From Erigeron canadensis (lineage: Eukaryota; Streptophyta; Magnoliopsida; Asterales; Asteraceae): DNA of 64,000 nucleotides. Position numbers and translations under genes: made by a program. The DNA lies in assembly GCF_010389155.1 (NCBI RefSeq), contig NC_057764.1, positions 37,890,275 through 37,954,274 on the forward strand, written 5' to 3'. Under the pieces are notes generated by a model. The model ran no database searches. It had not been told where the DNA came from and worked only from the letters and a program-made list of their open reading frames with translations. Numbering within the stretch: the stretch's first letter is position 1; every line of letters starts with the position of its first letter. Positions 26,801 to 38,277 of the stretch are shown piece by piece.

Positions 26801-28426
26801 TTCAATTCCCATACTTTTACTTTATTAAACCCATGGTAAACCCGACTACAAACCAAACACGTCCTGTTTATTATCAAATATGGTGTTTGGAACTGTTACA
26901 ACATCAAACTCCAGATGCACATCCAAACACCATGTTTAACCCATTTCGTTGTGGTTAATTATCTGATTACTTAATATTTCACAATCACTTCAAATCGCAC
27001 ATCCAAACACCCTTTTAATCTGAGCAACCTACCCTGATATGACGTGTCTCTGACTTTTATGTTTAGGTCTCGGGTTTGTAACTTCTGTCACATTCATATT
27101 TGTGGTGGGTATCTTCATGTCATCATGGCTGGGTGCGTCCGTTCTAAGCCTTGGAGAGTGGTTCATTAAACGCATGCCATTTGTTCGTCATATCTATGAT
27201 GCCTCTAAGCAGATTAGTGCTGCCATATCTCCAGGTTGGTGGTTGTTAACTTTTTCTGATTTTAACCAAGTAATATGTGTGACCTGGAAATCATTTGTTA
27301 TGTACAATTCAGATCAGAATAATCGAGCCTTCAAGGAAGTTGTCATTATTAGGCATCCTCGTGCTGGTGAATATGCATTTGGGTTCATCACTTCATCTTT
27401 CACTCTTCAGGTGCATTTAAGTCCAGTTTCTTGTTTAATGCTTTCTTTAGGGGTGTTTGTATTTGAATTCTAAAACTGGTTATCTAATTATTGAAACTTT
27501 AAGCAACTTTCAGTATTTGGGCAAACAAATTTTTCTTCTAAATTGTTCAATTTGAAGTAGTTAGATTATCACGTTTGGATAATCTCTTTAAAACTTGTTG
27601 GTTCAAATAATTTTATGATTGCCTATCACTCTAACCTATTTTGGAGACTTAGAGGGTGGTTGGGATTGCCCTTTGGAGAAGATAGTCTTGTGGATTTTGC
27701 AAAACACAAATAATCAAATAGTGTTTGACATAGCACCTGAAAACAGGATTATACATGTTTTCTAGAGACGAAACATGCTCTTAAAAGGATAGGTTGATAC
27801 ATAATTTTACAGCATGTTGTTATACAAATGCAACATCTGTTTTAGAAACGCAATCCCAATCCTTTCCCCCTCCCGGCCCGAACTCCAAATTATTATATTT
27901 TACACAAAGACCTTTTTGTCAATTATTAATTTCCTAAATATCAACAATTTGACAAAAACATATTCCAAACACAATTTCCTACAATCTATTCACCACACCT
28001 GACTAACATAAACCACATGATCAGTTATATAACACACATCTAAACACCCCTTACTTCATGTTCATATCACCCTTGAATTATTTGCTAAATTTTTTATTTT
28101 AATATCCAAACTCTCTGGAGCAGAGTTATTCAGGTGAAGAAGAGCTGTACTCGGTATATGTCCCAACAAATCATCTTTATATTGGTGATATATTCTTGGT
28201 GAATTCAAAAGATGTTGTCAGACCAAACTTATCGGTTCGTGAAGGAATAGGTTAGTTATTATGCTTTTGCATCACATTAGTCGATTTGGAACTATTGTAA
28301 AAAACTTATTTCGGGCAGTTTCCTGGTGCAGAAATTGTGGTATCTGGTGGCATGTCGATGCCTCAAATACTAACGACATTTGACTCTGGACTTAACCGGC
28401 ATGGACCCAGAAATAATAGAAGCTGA
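23895..28426 (+). CDS. COV1 / LIKE-COV membrane protein (DUF502), 7 exons, 265 aa
   Basis: Exons: 23895-24041, 25563-25615, 25788-25897, 27067-27234, 27313-27410, 28124-28250, 28332-28426 (798 nt, in frame, stop TGA). The N-terminus is hydrophilic and His-, Gln- and Ser-rich. Two membrane spans follow at about residues 68-88 (VILLPLAITFYITWWFIHFV) and 105-126. The conserved DUF502 block comes next, with VLSLGEWFIKRMPFVRHIY, SPDQNNRAFKEVVIIRHPR and VPTNHLYIGDIFLVNSKDVV, ending in VVSGGMSMPQ. In Arabidopsis, COV1 and its relatives restrict vascular patterning and act at the trans-Golgi; transferring that role here is inference. Intron 1 holds a SINE and intron 3 a mini-Helitron, neither disturbing a splice site. 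Confidence 0.93.
24363..24600 (+). mobile_element. Au-like SINE in intron 1 of the COV-like gene
   Basis: Box A (GGTTGGATCAGTGGTAAAC) and box B (GGGTTCGATCCTC) lie in the first 60 bp. The body carries AGGTAAGGTCTGCCTACAT, typical of plant Au-type SINEs, and the element ends in a short T-rich tail. Perfect 16-bp direct repeats TACTTTTTGAGTGCAA flank it at 24,347-24,362 and 24,601-24,616, so the insertion is well defined and fairly recent. The Au assignment is from recognition, not a search. Confidence 0.92.
25932..26215 (+). mobile_element. 284-bp non-autonomous Helitron in intron 3 of the COV-like gene
   Basis: The 5' end is A|TCTATACTACATTATAAAG. The 3' end has a CCTC-ATCGC-GAGG hairpin, then an 8-nt spacer, CTAG and a host T. 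This matches the canonical Helitron layout of TC...hairpin...CTRR between host A and T. The interior has a CCGCCGCCG-type GC-rich segment shared with the copies at 20 kb. Confidence 0.75.
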
Positions 28427-30870
28427 GGTTGATGTGAATATAAGTCAAAATTAACTTATTCTATTCTTGGTATCAATTACAGAATCTTTAGATAAGCATT
28501 CAGAAAAGTAGTGTTTTAGCCTTTCAAAAAAAAAAAAAAGAGTAGTGTTTTATGGTAAAGTTCATGTTTGTAGTAGTAAAGCTGGTTTTGGTTGTTTCAT
28601 TTGGCGTTATGGGTTTAGAATAGAATGGTATATCGAATGTTTGGATGCGATAATTTTGATCCATTTACCAAAATGGGTCGGTTTAACGACAAAGCATACA
28701 CCATCTGGTTTTATCTGCATATCAGTATATCACCAATCCATGTTTTTTATCAAAACTAGTAAAAGGGGTGTTTGTGATTGAGTTTTGAGTTGATTATCTG
28801 ATTATTGCGTTTGTATAATGCAAATAATCGAAAAATGTGTTTGGCAAAATAAGTGATTATCTGCATTTAATTAGAGAGAAAACGCAGTTTTGAAAAAGCA
28901 GGCAGGGATATGTTTTTTCAAAATGCAGTTTTTAAACGCATAATCTATTTTGGAAACGCAAACACAAACACCCCCTAAGATGCATGGCGAGTAATTCACG
29001 AATACAGGACGCCGGATGAAGGTGTGTGATGTGTGCAATCATATAAGGCTTCGAAAATTTATTTTATATATCCAGATAATATAAAGATTTAAAAATATGA
29101 GCTGGTCAGCTGGATGTTGAAATTTAATCCTATAAATAACCTTGGACATCCGTAAGTTTCACCAATTTATTTCTTATTTTTATGTCTCATTTGCATGATA
29201 CTTTACTATGGAAAGTGGACAAATAAAACAAGGATATGAATTGGAAAAAAAATGATTCTATTAGTTTTTTTTTTTTTTTTTCCAAAGGCAGAAGTGCAGA
29301 ACGGATAAATGGCTAGTACCCCAACTTTGATGTGCCCACACCAAGTTCGAATATTGGCAATGCCTTAAGGGTTTGCTCTCCCGTGTTTAGATGAGTATAG
29401 CATTGTTAAGACCCTTTCACCATATTTGTATGTGTCAAGATTTGAACCTATGACTCCATGACTCTTTAGAAAGAAACCATAAAGTGGAAATCTCCATAAC
29501 CTATAAGACAAGTTATTTAGTTCCGCTTGCGGGTTTCGTAGTTTTGGCTATTCCAATTACGTTTATCACTCATACGGTTCCAATATGTTAGTTTGCTTCG
29601 GGTAGAATTTACAGTTGTTTAATTAAAAAATGTTTAAACATATGTATGTTTACTCATAAGGTTGTCATATTAGATAATATTATCAATTAACATTATCACA
29701 TCTATGCTCAAAAGTTACAATATCAAATACATATATGTATTTTGTGCAAGAAAACCATGTTAGCTAGTTTGCTTTGCTTAATTCACAACAGCTTGATTAT
29801 ACTATTTCATCACCTATATGTTTGTTGGTGCAAGAAAACCACGTTATAAACAAATACAATTAAAAAAAAACTCAAAAGTTGAAAAATCTATGAAATGCTT
29901 ATGTTAAAACCATATTTGACATATTGCAAATATTAAGTATATAATTGATCAAATTTTTTTATTTATTGGATTTTTGTCACTATTATTAGTGTTTTTGTGT
30001 TGTTATATGTATATTGTGGTTATTATATTGTAAGTGGCCCGAACTCCGGGGTATTTAACATGCATAAAGAAAATTGTTTCATATTAGAATTTTACAATAA
30101 GTGTACACTATTTTATGCACCGTAAATCCGTAATTATAAAAAAAGTTAAGTGGCCCTAAGGCACTACTTAACAAGACCCTTTTATAATATGAATATGAAA
30201 AACATACTAAATGATATGTAATCTTTTAAATTAGGTCTTAATTAATATATTAAAATATTATATAAGTTAGATCTTAATTAACTCATTTAAACTAGCTTAT
30301 ATACCCCGGGCGTTGCCCCTAACATAAAGATACATACTTTTACAACACATCGATTTTAAGCCGAATAGGTAGAAGTTTATTCGTACTTAACATGACTAGT
30401 CATGTTAGCCAACTTGAGGGAATCCCCTCCTTTTTAATTGAAGCCGTGATTTGTACTTTTGTTGTGCTAGGCCGAATTCTCCGATGAGCCATTTTTTATA
30501 AGATATCATGCAATAACCACTAAATGCTCATTCCTTTTACAGCTTCCACATTTAAGATTTCTATAATATACTTAAGGCTATCTCCAATGTTAAGGACGTC
30601 TTTAGGCGTCCTTGAGCTGCCACATCATATCCTTACACATCCTTATAAATCTTTAAAATCTTATAATTTTATCTCCAACCATACAAATATTCTTACATAT
30701 CCTTTAACTCCACCAAAAACAAAAAAAAAAAAATATAAGTAGGGCACCTAAGGGCATGCCCTTGGGTAAGAGTATGCATCAAAAAATCTTTAGTTTTGGA
30801 CAAGCTTCAACCGCAAAGGATACCCAAGGGCGCCCAAAAACATCCCCATTGGAGATAGTCTAATAACTTT
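28427..30870 (-). mobile_element. Spacer containing a Helitron 3' terminus (end at 30,292)
   Basis: No gene is seen. On the minus strand, a hairpin GGGCAACGCCC (30,308-30,318) is followed by a spacer of about 12 nt and CTAG (30,295-30,292) with a flanking T. This is a Helitron 3' end whose body extends toward higher coordinates, and I could not identify its 5' end. A tRNA-like box B near 29,343 (CCAAGTTCGAATATTGG) was too weak to call a SINE. Confidence 0.5.
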
Positions 30871-30873
30871 AAG

Positions 30874-31080
30874 AGTAAATTACAATTTTGGTCCCTGTCG
30901 GGGGTCAGAAATTACCATTTTTATCCCTAGGTTTTATAAATTACCGTTTTAGTCCAAATAAATTTGCTCTATCAACGATATTAGTCCAAGTTCCAAACGA
31001 ACGTTAAATATGAGGTCACATGACCTGCACAAGATGAGTATTTTGGTCTTTTCATAATATAGGGACCAAAAGTGTAATTA
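30874..31080. mobile_element. 207-bp MITE with 'TTTTGGTCCCT' inverted ends
   Basis: The left arm TAAATTACAATTTTGGTCCC (from about 30,876) and the right arm AGGGACCAAAAGTGTAATTA (to 31,080) are inverted repeats of about 20 bp with one or two differences. A related left arm (TTTACACTTTTGGTCCCT) lies near 39,518, and a right-arm-like fragment near 44,628. The target duplication is not clear. Confidence 0.6.
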
Positions 31081-34000
31081 ACGTTAAATTTTTTTAATTG
31101 ATATGACATTAATAATATTGTATGTGTGTAAACATATCTTTCATCTTCTTCATCAATCACCACTAGATTTCATCATCAGCAAAAGAAAAAAACGCATCCA
31201 CCATAATAATCACTTTCCAAATTATCTTACATCAACAACAACAAGAAGTAACAAGTTTTTTTTTTTTTTTCCAGATTTTAATCTATCAATCATCAACATC
31301 TTTTTAGCACTTTTTCATAGATCTAAACCTAGATACATATCTTAAATCAAATAATTAATAAAAAAAAAATGAAGAAATGTGTATTTATCAATCCCAAAAC
31401 TAAGAAAAATCTAACTCATAAATGGATTGATTAAAAGAACGATTAAATGAATGACTTATTATGGCTTTGCATAATACTTAATTATAAAAACATACTTATT
31501 CAGAAGTTATTCATAAGTATCACTCCTATAGAAGGCAAGGAGACTTAGATCCAGTATAAATCAAGCAACAACTATTAATGTAACAGATTATGAATAGTCT
31601 AACTATATCAAGATAAAATAAATAAATAAAAAAGTGATCAGAGTAGTCCTTTCATCAACCTGCTTTCTTAGCTTAACATCTTTAGCTTGTATCTCATCCA
31701 GTGATATGTTTGACTGCAGAGATTTTTTTATCTACAACCATAAAAATTTTCGCATTATGTCATATCAATTCATGTATGAAACTGAGTTGGAAACTTGGAA
31801 TGTGAAGGTAGAACCAGCAATGTTGTGATTAAAAACATATAACAATAATTAGCAGCTTTGGGAAGAGTATTTCTTCAACACTTCGACCGTCACATTGCCA
31901 CGATTGGGAAGGTGGTCAGTTCCCACAAACACTAAAACATTAAAAAAAAAAAAAATTGAAGAATTCGATCTGAAAATTGATATCGAAGTTTCATTAGCTT
32001 CTAAGACGAAATAATCTGAACGCCATGGCTTTTAATTATTCAAGACATATTACATAATTAGTTATAGAAGCAACATAAGACACATCACAATTCCATAACC
32101 CATCCCCCACCCACCCCAATAGCAAACAAACCAAGAGCTATAAATTCAAAAATCCCAATTCAATACAAACTAGACCAAAATGGCTCGTATGACATAAAGA
32201 AATAACAGCAACTGCATCGGAAGTTTACCATGGGGATGCACTTTGTCAAGAAAAGTCAAAGTTTCTACCGGCTTTGTTTCCCTCCTTGTGTTTTCCATCC
32301 CACATCTAAATTCATATAGATAATTCAAAAGTAAATGAACTCCAAAATAAAATATAAAACATTCCTAAAATGCAGAGATTAGACCTATAAACATACCTGT
32401 TACTTGATGCAATGCCATTCTTGGTCGTAACAGCTACAGAAACACTGTTTGAACTGTTTCATGCATGTCCATCAAAATACAACGAAGTGTCTAACCAAGG
32501 CATTGGAGGACCATGTCTTGCACTTGGTGAGTATCAGCTAAATGTTGATTCCTTAAAATAGAACACATTGGGATTATATAAACAAAAAGACCAAGATAAT
32601 AACTGGAAGAGTAATGCAACAAAACGAACAACGGACTCCTCTAACTGAGCATTCAACTCAATGGCACAAAAAACAGACCAAGATTAGAACGCAATAATCA
32701 AAATACAAACCACCAGCATCACCAATCCTCTAACCTAAGCTGTTTACTGCCCCTAACATTGTTACTATCTACGACATTACTATCACACCTACTTTTGGAA
32801 ACTGGATAATAAGAAAACCAAAACAAATAACCATTGGCAACATGAGTAAACTTCAACTTCATACATACACAAATATTATGCAGTAAGTCAGTAGCTATAA
32901 CGACATAGCAAGTCAACACCGGATTCGTACATAACCGAGTTAGATTGCGACTGATGCCAATCCATCACTTTTTTTTTCATCCATCTCGATAGCCACTCAT
33001 GGCTGCTCTGCACCTTACCTATTAAGAGCCCGATCCACATTTATATATCATCCACCATACAGTTTTTTATTATGTAATATCCTATATGTGATAGCCGGTC
33101 ACCTATATACTAGCTTGCCAAAAGGCTCTGTTTAACTACAACGATGTTTTCCCTACAGTCCCCGTTAACTCCTTAAGCAGTTGTGCAGCCACATAAGGGA
33201 CAGTCGTAAATAAGCCACGCCAACTCAATACCCATTTTGCTATTACCACATCAATGTGACAGACTAAAACATGTGATTCGAAAACTTTACAATAAAATTA
33301 TTAAGTCAAAAATAATCACAAAATAGCGAAATAAAAAAAATAAGTTCACTAATAGAATATTTAACCAGAAGCAGCCTACCACAACTAACATAATGATAAT
33401 GAGTCATATGCTTCCTTTAAAATCTATTCCGACAAAAAAGTAAGATCAATCTCGTTAACAATACATACACTATACAATATATAAAGTAGAAGGCTACATT
33501 ATCAATTCCTTATAATCATAAAGAGAAAAAAACCCCTAATTTAATATGGCAAGAACCCTAATAATAATAATAATAAGTTTAATAAAAAGTGTACCGCATC
33601 AGTTTAATGGATTCAGTAGATACGCTGTAAAAATCAACTCTTTATCTTCAAATCACTGGCAATCATAGCTTGATATCTTTTTAGGAAGAAATATAGATCG
33701 GTGGGTTATGGTTAGGTGTAGAATCAATCATCTTCATCTGAAGGGGCAGAATGTTAAGAAAAGGAAAGTTGGAGGGCAAAATTAAAAAAACAAACAAAAT
33801 GGTGGCAAAAATAAAAAAGTCAAAAAGTTAATTGTAAAATACGAAGTACTCATGTGCCCTTGTATTGCCAACCCCTTCCCCCCGAAATTTAAATAAATCA
33901 ACCCTTACCATATATAAAAATAAAAATTAACAGTCAACAAAATAAATTTTGTAGGGACTAATTATGTATAAATGGAAATAAAGATTTTGGATGGTTTCTG

Positions 34001-34470
34001 AAGTTGACTAATAAAAGAGGGACTAAAGATTACGATTCTTTATTCTTGAATTCTTGAAGACAACGGCTATTTAGACATGCAATGCATCCCATATTACATA
34101 CATACATACATTCTCTAATTCTATCAAATCTTGTTATTCACTCTTGAAGAAATACAGTTTTTCTTTAACTAGGTGGATATATCATCTTGATATTCCACAC
34201 ATATTCTGTTATTCGGATTTTATTATCAATAATAATAATAATCGGCGGATCAAGAAATATATATATACTCGGTATTCAGTAGTTTATTTGATGTTTGGAT
34301 AAGTTTTGATCATTGATGGTGAATCGCTTGATCAAAGATTCAGATAATTGAGTTAATTTAGAAGTGGGTTTTGTTTACGACTATACAGTTACGTTGTTTG
34401 TTGTTGTACTGATCGATTGCGTGAAGATCAAGTAGCTAGTTGTAGTTAATTAGCAACAAAATTAATAATA
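31081..34470. other. Remaining spacer and upstream region of the RIP-like gene
   Basis: Apart from the putative remnant at 31,849-32,455, no coding sequence is supported. The interval 34,050-34,470 is probably the promoter and leader of the RIP-like gene. It includes a TATATATATAC stretch near 34,258 that could serve as a TATA element, but this is weak. Confidence 0.35.
31849..32455 (-). pseudogene. Possible exon remnants of an unrecognised minus-strand gene
   Basis: Three segments can be joined in one frame across GT/AG borders on the minus strand: about 32,444-32,402, 32,306-32,232 and 31,939-31,849. They read VSVAVTTKNGIASSN, then METTF-type sequence around TKPVETLTFLDKVHPH, then VFVGTDHLPNRGNVTVEVLK ending in a stop (TAA). 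I do not recognise the family, and no convincing upstream exons continue the frame, since stops appear above 32,450. It may be a 3' gene fragment, a decayed gene, or chance. Confidence 0.3.
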
Positions 34471-34497
34471 ATGATATGGCAGGTGAATGCGTTGTAA
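34471..34497 (+). promoter_or_regulatory. Upstream ORF overlapping the RIP-like start codon
   Basis: An ATG at 34,471, five bases before the main ATG (34,476) and in another frame, opens an eight-residue ORF that ends in TAA at 34,495-34,497, inside the main coding sequence. The main ATG has a G at +4 and the better context. Ribosomes starting on the upstream ATG would bypass it, so this could dampen translation. Confidence 0.5.
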
Positions 34498-35264
34498 ATC
34501 TCATTTTTCGAGATGATGGAAGAATCCAATTTGCTGCTAAGTTTGAAAAATTAGTAGATGATATTAGATTGTTACCGCAATCTAAAAAGCATATTGGGGA
34601 ATTAAAGCCACATCAAATCTTGAACGTGCAGTTCCGAGATCAAGTAATTCTTGAAAACGGGGAAAGGGGAGAAAGTGAAATTGTGCGGGTTAAGATGCGG
34701 TTAGACAACTACTATCTCAACGGGTATCAACGAGTAGATGATCGAAACGGCAGCTACACGGATGGACACGAACTATATGAGTTCAAAGACAAGAACGAGA
34801 AGCCTGGAGTACACACCCTTAAGGGTTCCACATTGATGTTGGGAACGAGTGTTACATACCCTGACAAATTAACGGATATGAATATGGGATTGGTGAAATT
34901 TGAGGCTGCGGTGAGGGGTTTGGCACGTAAACAAGAGGTTGTGAAAAATTTTCTTACTATCGCTCTACATATGAGCGAGTCCATCCGCTTCAGATGGTTT
35001 TCGATGCATAATGTCACCATGTTTAGACGCGGAGAGGAATGGTTATTTCAACAGTGGATGGATAAGATGGTCCATAATTGGGGGGGTTTAAGTGATCGTG
35101 CAAGACGGTATGCTAAAGACATGAACATTGATGTCAATGACCTGCCTATTCAGTCTTTGCCCAGTGACGAAGAATACATAATAAGATATAAGTACCAAGC
35201 ATTCACACTTGCTGATGGTGATCGCGCTGCCGCTGTATGTGTAATGAAGTTGACACCGTCGTAG
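34476..35264 (+). CDS. Ribosome-inactivating protein-like (rRNA N-glycosylase fold), single exon, 262 aa
   Basis: RIPs remove one adenine from the sarcin-ricin loop of large-subunit rRNA. The ORF is intact and intronless. Active-site landmarks of the family appear in order with suitable spacing: an aromatic pair in DNYYLNGY (Tyr79/80), Tyr128, the catalytic pair in MSESIRFRW (Glu168, Arg171) and Trp202 in VHNWGGLSDRAR. There is no lectin chain and no hydrophobic signal peptide; the protein starts MAGECVVNLIFRDDG. It therefore resembles a type 1, possibly cytosolic, member. Overall similarity to well-known RIPs looks low outside these motifs, so activity is not certain. The sequence downstream of the stop is homologous to that downstream of the SKP1-like gene at 44,739. 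Confidence 0.82.
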   Translation: MAGECVVNLIFRDDGRIQFAAKFEKLVDDIRLLPQSKKHIGELKPHQILNVQFRDQVILENGERGESEIVRVKMRLDNYYLNGYQRVDDRNGSYTDGHELYEFKDKNEKPGVHTLKGSTLMLGTSVTYPDKLTDMNMGLVKFEAAVRGLARKQEVVKNFLTIALHMSESIRFRWFSMHNVTMFRRGEEWLFQQWMDKMVHNWGGLSDRARRYAKDMNIDVNDLPIQSLPSDEEYIIRYKYQAFTLADGDRAAAVCVMKLTPS

Positions 35265-35374
35265 CTACCTAGCTCTTTATCGTACATAGTTTTTAAGGCT
35301 AGCTTGGAAAGCAGATCCAAGACTGCATAACCGTTGTTTGAGACTTGTTGCATGTCCTAGACTACGTACTGATA

Positions 35375-35502
35375 CTCGATGTAATTACCCTTTTAATATC
35401 GTTTTTTTCTTTACTGCATAGTATCAACTAGGTAGCGAATTAGCCTTTTAATATAGGTTTTTCTTTAATTTCTGTAGTAACTAAGCTACCACAAGCTGCA
35501 TC

Positions 35503-35534
<32 letters not shown>

Positions 35535-36450
35535 GTTGTGGTTTTTGTCAGTCTTATCATTTTAAACCTATTACACATTTTTGTCAATTTTTCCCCAACA
35601 GTAAGTGATGTTAAGAGTAGTCGTATATATATATATAGCTTGCACATGCAGACCAGAGTATACAGATAAGATGAAAAACATCATCGGCGTTTTGTGGCAT
35701 GCCCATCGATTAATTCCAGTACTAGTTTCAGGCTAACTGGGATAGGTTTATACATGTAGGCCTAATCCTGCTCTTAACCAAACCTGTCCCCTACGGTATA
35801 CATTAATTCCAGTACTTAATGTATTTTGATGTAATTTTGGCTTGAATTGATGCACAGGAAAAGAAATAAAACAAGTGGCTTATAAGAAATAATTGCACAT
35901 AATTGGGTGGCCAATGGCCCCTTAGTACATTGACCCTTAAAAAAAATTTATGGCCCCTTAGTACATTGACCCTTAAAAAAAATTTACAGTACTTATTTTG
36001 AGTTATGAACCAAAGTCAAAACATCTCTCCTAATTTACTAATTAAGCCAAATCATCACCCATATTCACTTTTCCTTTCCTAGATCAGAACTTCTCCAAAA
36101 TTTACAAAGACAAACGAAAACTTTCAAGCTTTGCTTTAAACAAAACTCCCAAAATTAGCAACAATATTTTTACTCAGCACTAACACTGTGTATTCCTAAT
36201 TCCTATATGTCAACATTATCAACCTCGGTGCACTTCACAAGTACTGTTCAGTTTCTTATACGCCATAGATGTTCAAATATAGCCTCGGTCCTTGTTTGAT
36301 GTCTCTTTATCTGGCACATCTAATGGCTTAGGAAATACATCTATTGAAACCCATCTAGTAGCAAACAACGACCATCAACGTTGCCAGGCAATTAAGACCC
36401 TGCCGCCTGATCAGGCAAGCACATGAGCAGCTGCTGCTGCTGCTGTCACC
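35375..36450 (+). repeat. Duplicated 3' block shared with the SKP1-like unit
   Basis: From AATTACCCTTTTAAT (about 35,380) this tract is colinear with about 46,955-48,580. Shared strings include CTACCACAAGCTGCATCTAT, TTTTTGTCAGTCTTATCATT and GCTTGCACATGCAGACCAGA. It includes a (TA)n tract at 35,501-35,530 and a local tandem repeat of about 35 bp, GGCCCCTTAGTACATTGACC, at about 35,917-35,986. No coding sequence is seen. Confidence 0.75.
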
Positions 36451-36454
36451 CCAA

Positions 36455-36830
36455 GAACCCTTGGAGGAATTCACCCAAACTTTGTCTAACCTTGTAGAAT
36501 GCCATACAACTTTAAAAGGATTTTCCAAAGCTTTTAGTCGAATCTCATAAGTGGCCTCTTTGAAGGTTTTGGATCAAAGCAAGATCTAGCGATAACAGCC
36601 GTAATCCAAACTTCTTCCAATAAACCCTCATCGACTACAAATCTCAGATCCATAATGTTTATCACAAGATTTCTATCGTCTAAATTGATGTGTGAAAGGA
36701 TACCTTTCGATGTCTTTTGTGGTTAACTCACTCGATCCACTAATCCCGTTATGCAAGTCACAAGCTCCATCGATCAATACCTTTCCAAAACAGTAAACAT
36801 CTACGTTGCAGTAAATACACCTAGAAGAGA
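36455..36830 (-). pseudogene. Receptor-like kinase C-terminal fragment, copy A
   Basis: On the minus strand the region reads NVDVYCFGKVLIDGAC, a kinase subdomain IX (DVYxFGxVL) motif. After a gap with stops and frame changes it continues with sequence resembling LLEEVW, then RPLMRF and a C-terminal tail. I recognise the pattern as an LRR receptor-like kinase C-terminus. Stops and frameshifts make it non-functional. The equivalent copy lies at 48,730-49,135. Confidence 0.6.
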
Positions 36831-37199
36831 AACTTACTAGTAAACATAACCAAATCATGGATTTTATGAAGGAAAAAAGTTTGAAATAGTGCCATCTTTA
36901 GTGATTATATTTTCTTAAATAAGGCAAGATTAGGAGGATGAAATAAGATGAAACTATTGCAAATTTGGATCAAACATGTCAGAAACTTACCAAAAGACTT
37001 TTTTCCGGATGTCCTGCACAAATCTAAATAAAAATTTCAATTATAATCCAGCAAGTATGGTTATTTTATAGTTCTATGGATGAGTACTTACCATAGCAAT
37101 CTTGTGATCCTGTTAGAATATAACAACACCCTCATGGATACATGCCTCACTTGGGCTTCCTAACCGCACTTCAAATCCCCAGGTCTAAGACAATTGGCC

Positions 37200-37360
37200 A
37201 CCAACCCCATTAGCTGCAACAACCCTTTTGATCTCATTAACACTCTGATTTCCTCCCATTGCTCAATGGTGGGATCAACAGATGTTGGGTTGTGAGCACA
37301 CATACATGAAGAAGCACTGTTGTACCTGATGAAGCGTTGCCTAAATCTGCCAAGAGACCT
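37200..37360 (-). pseudogene. Aspartate aminotransferase exon 7 fragment, copy A
   Basis: The minus-strand translation contains [20 protein letters not shown], closely matching exon 7 of the functional gene at 2,522-2,685 but with Gly to Ser in the HNPTG motif. The match stops after KGLL, where SINE-head sequence (TGGGGTTGGTGGCC) begins. A deletion has removed the rest of the SINE and exon 8, which are still present in copy B. Confidence 0.8.
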
Positions 37361-38277
37361 ATTTGTCTATATAACAACAATTTAATATCCTAACTGCCCT
37401 ACAGTTTGTTTTAAAAAGTTAAAATAGCTTGATGTGCAGAGTTTTAGGACAAGTACTCATACGTCATAACTAGAGGTGATGATTTCATCAATTATTCAAA
37501 CCAACCTGTGTCATTATCTGTAGCAAAATCATTATCCACGAACCACCCTGCAAGTTTGCTACCTCTAATTTTGCTGAAAACTTACCTCTATATATGATCA
37601 GCACTGAGACTGATTCTCCCTAAGCACCCTCGAGGTATTGTACTCAAAAAAGAATCAGAAACACTGCACAGCCCTTTCACTAATTCTTAAGCAAGAATAT
37701 GCTTCAAACTTATTGGGTCACAAGGTCTAAGCTCATTTTTTGCAAAAGATACACATGGTAACACAAACACATAATACGAACTCAAAATTGGACCTAGAAA
37801 CAAAAATAAAAGAGATTTAAGATTGTTGAAATGGATTACTTCAAAATACACCACAGAAGCAACGAGCGAATGGTTATATACATGCAAGAGTCGAAGTGCA
37901 GATACTTGTAGGCATATCTCACACACACTATATTGTAGAAAAACGTGAAAAGGGGAAAGGAATGAATACCTGGAAAACCACTTGGAACGTAAAAAAATGA
38001 GATAACCCTAATGTTATAAGCTTGACTTGATCAGAAAAAAAAAAAGAAACTAACAGGAAGGGAAATAAAAGATGGCCGGGTCAAACGCTAAAGCTTACAC
38101 TTATTGAGAGATACTAAACAATTTTATTTTTATATGTAAAAAGAAAAGTAAAAAAAATAAAGATGGGTGTATATGAGAGACAAACAATTCATGTACATCA
38201 AATACCAAAGAAAAAGAAATAGCATCCATGATACTTAATAATCATAATGATATCTAAATACTACAAGGGGGTAGTAG
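37361..38277. other. Duplicated spacer between the AAT fragment and the acidic-protein gene
   Basis: This is colinear with parts of 50,100-53,300 in unit B. Shared strings include TTGATGTGCAGAGTTTTA and TTATAAGCTTGACTT. It lacks the extra internal repeats of copy B. No coding sequence is supported. Confidence 0.55.
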
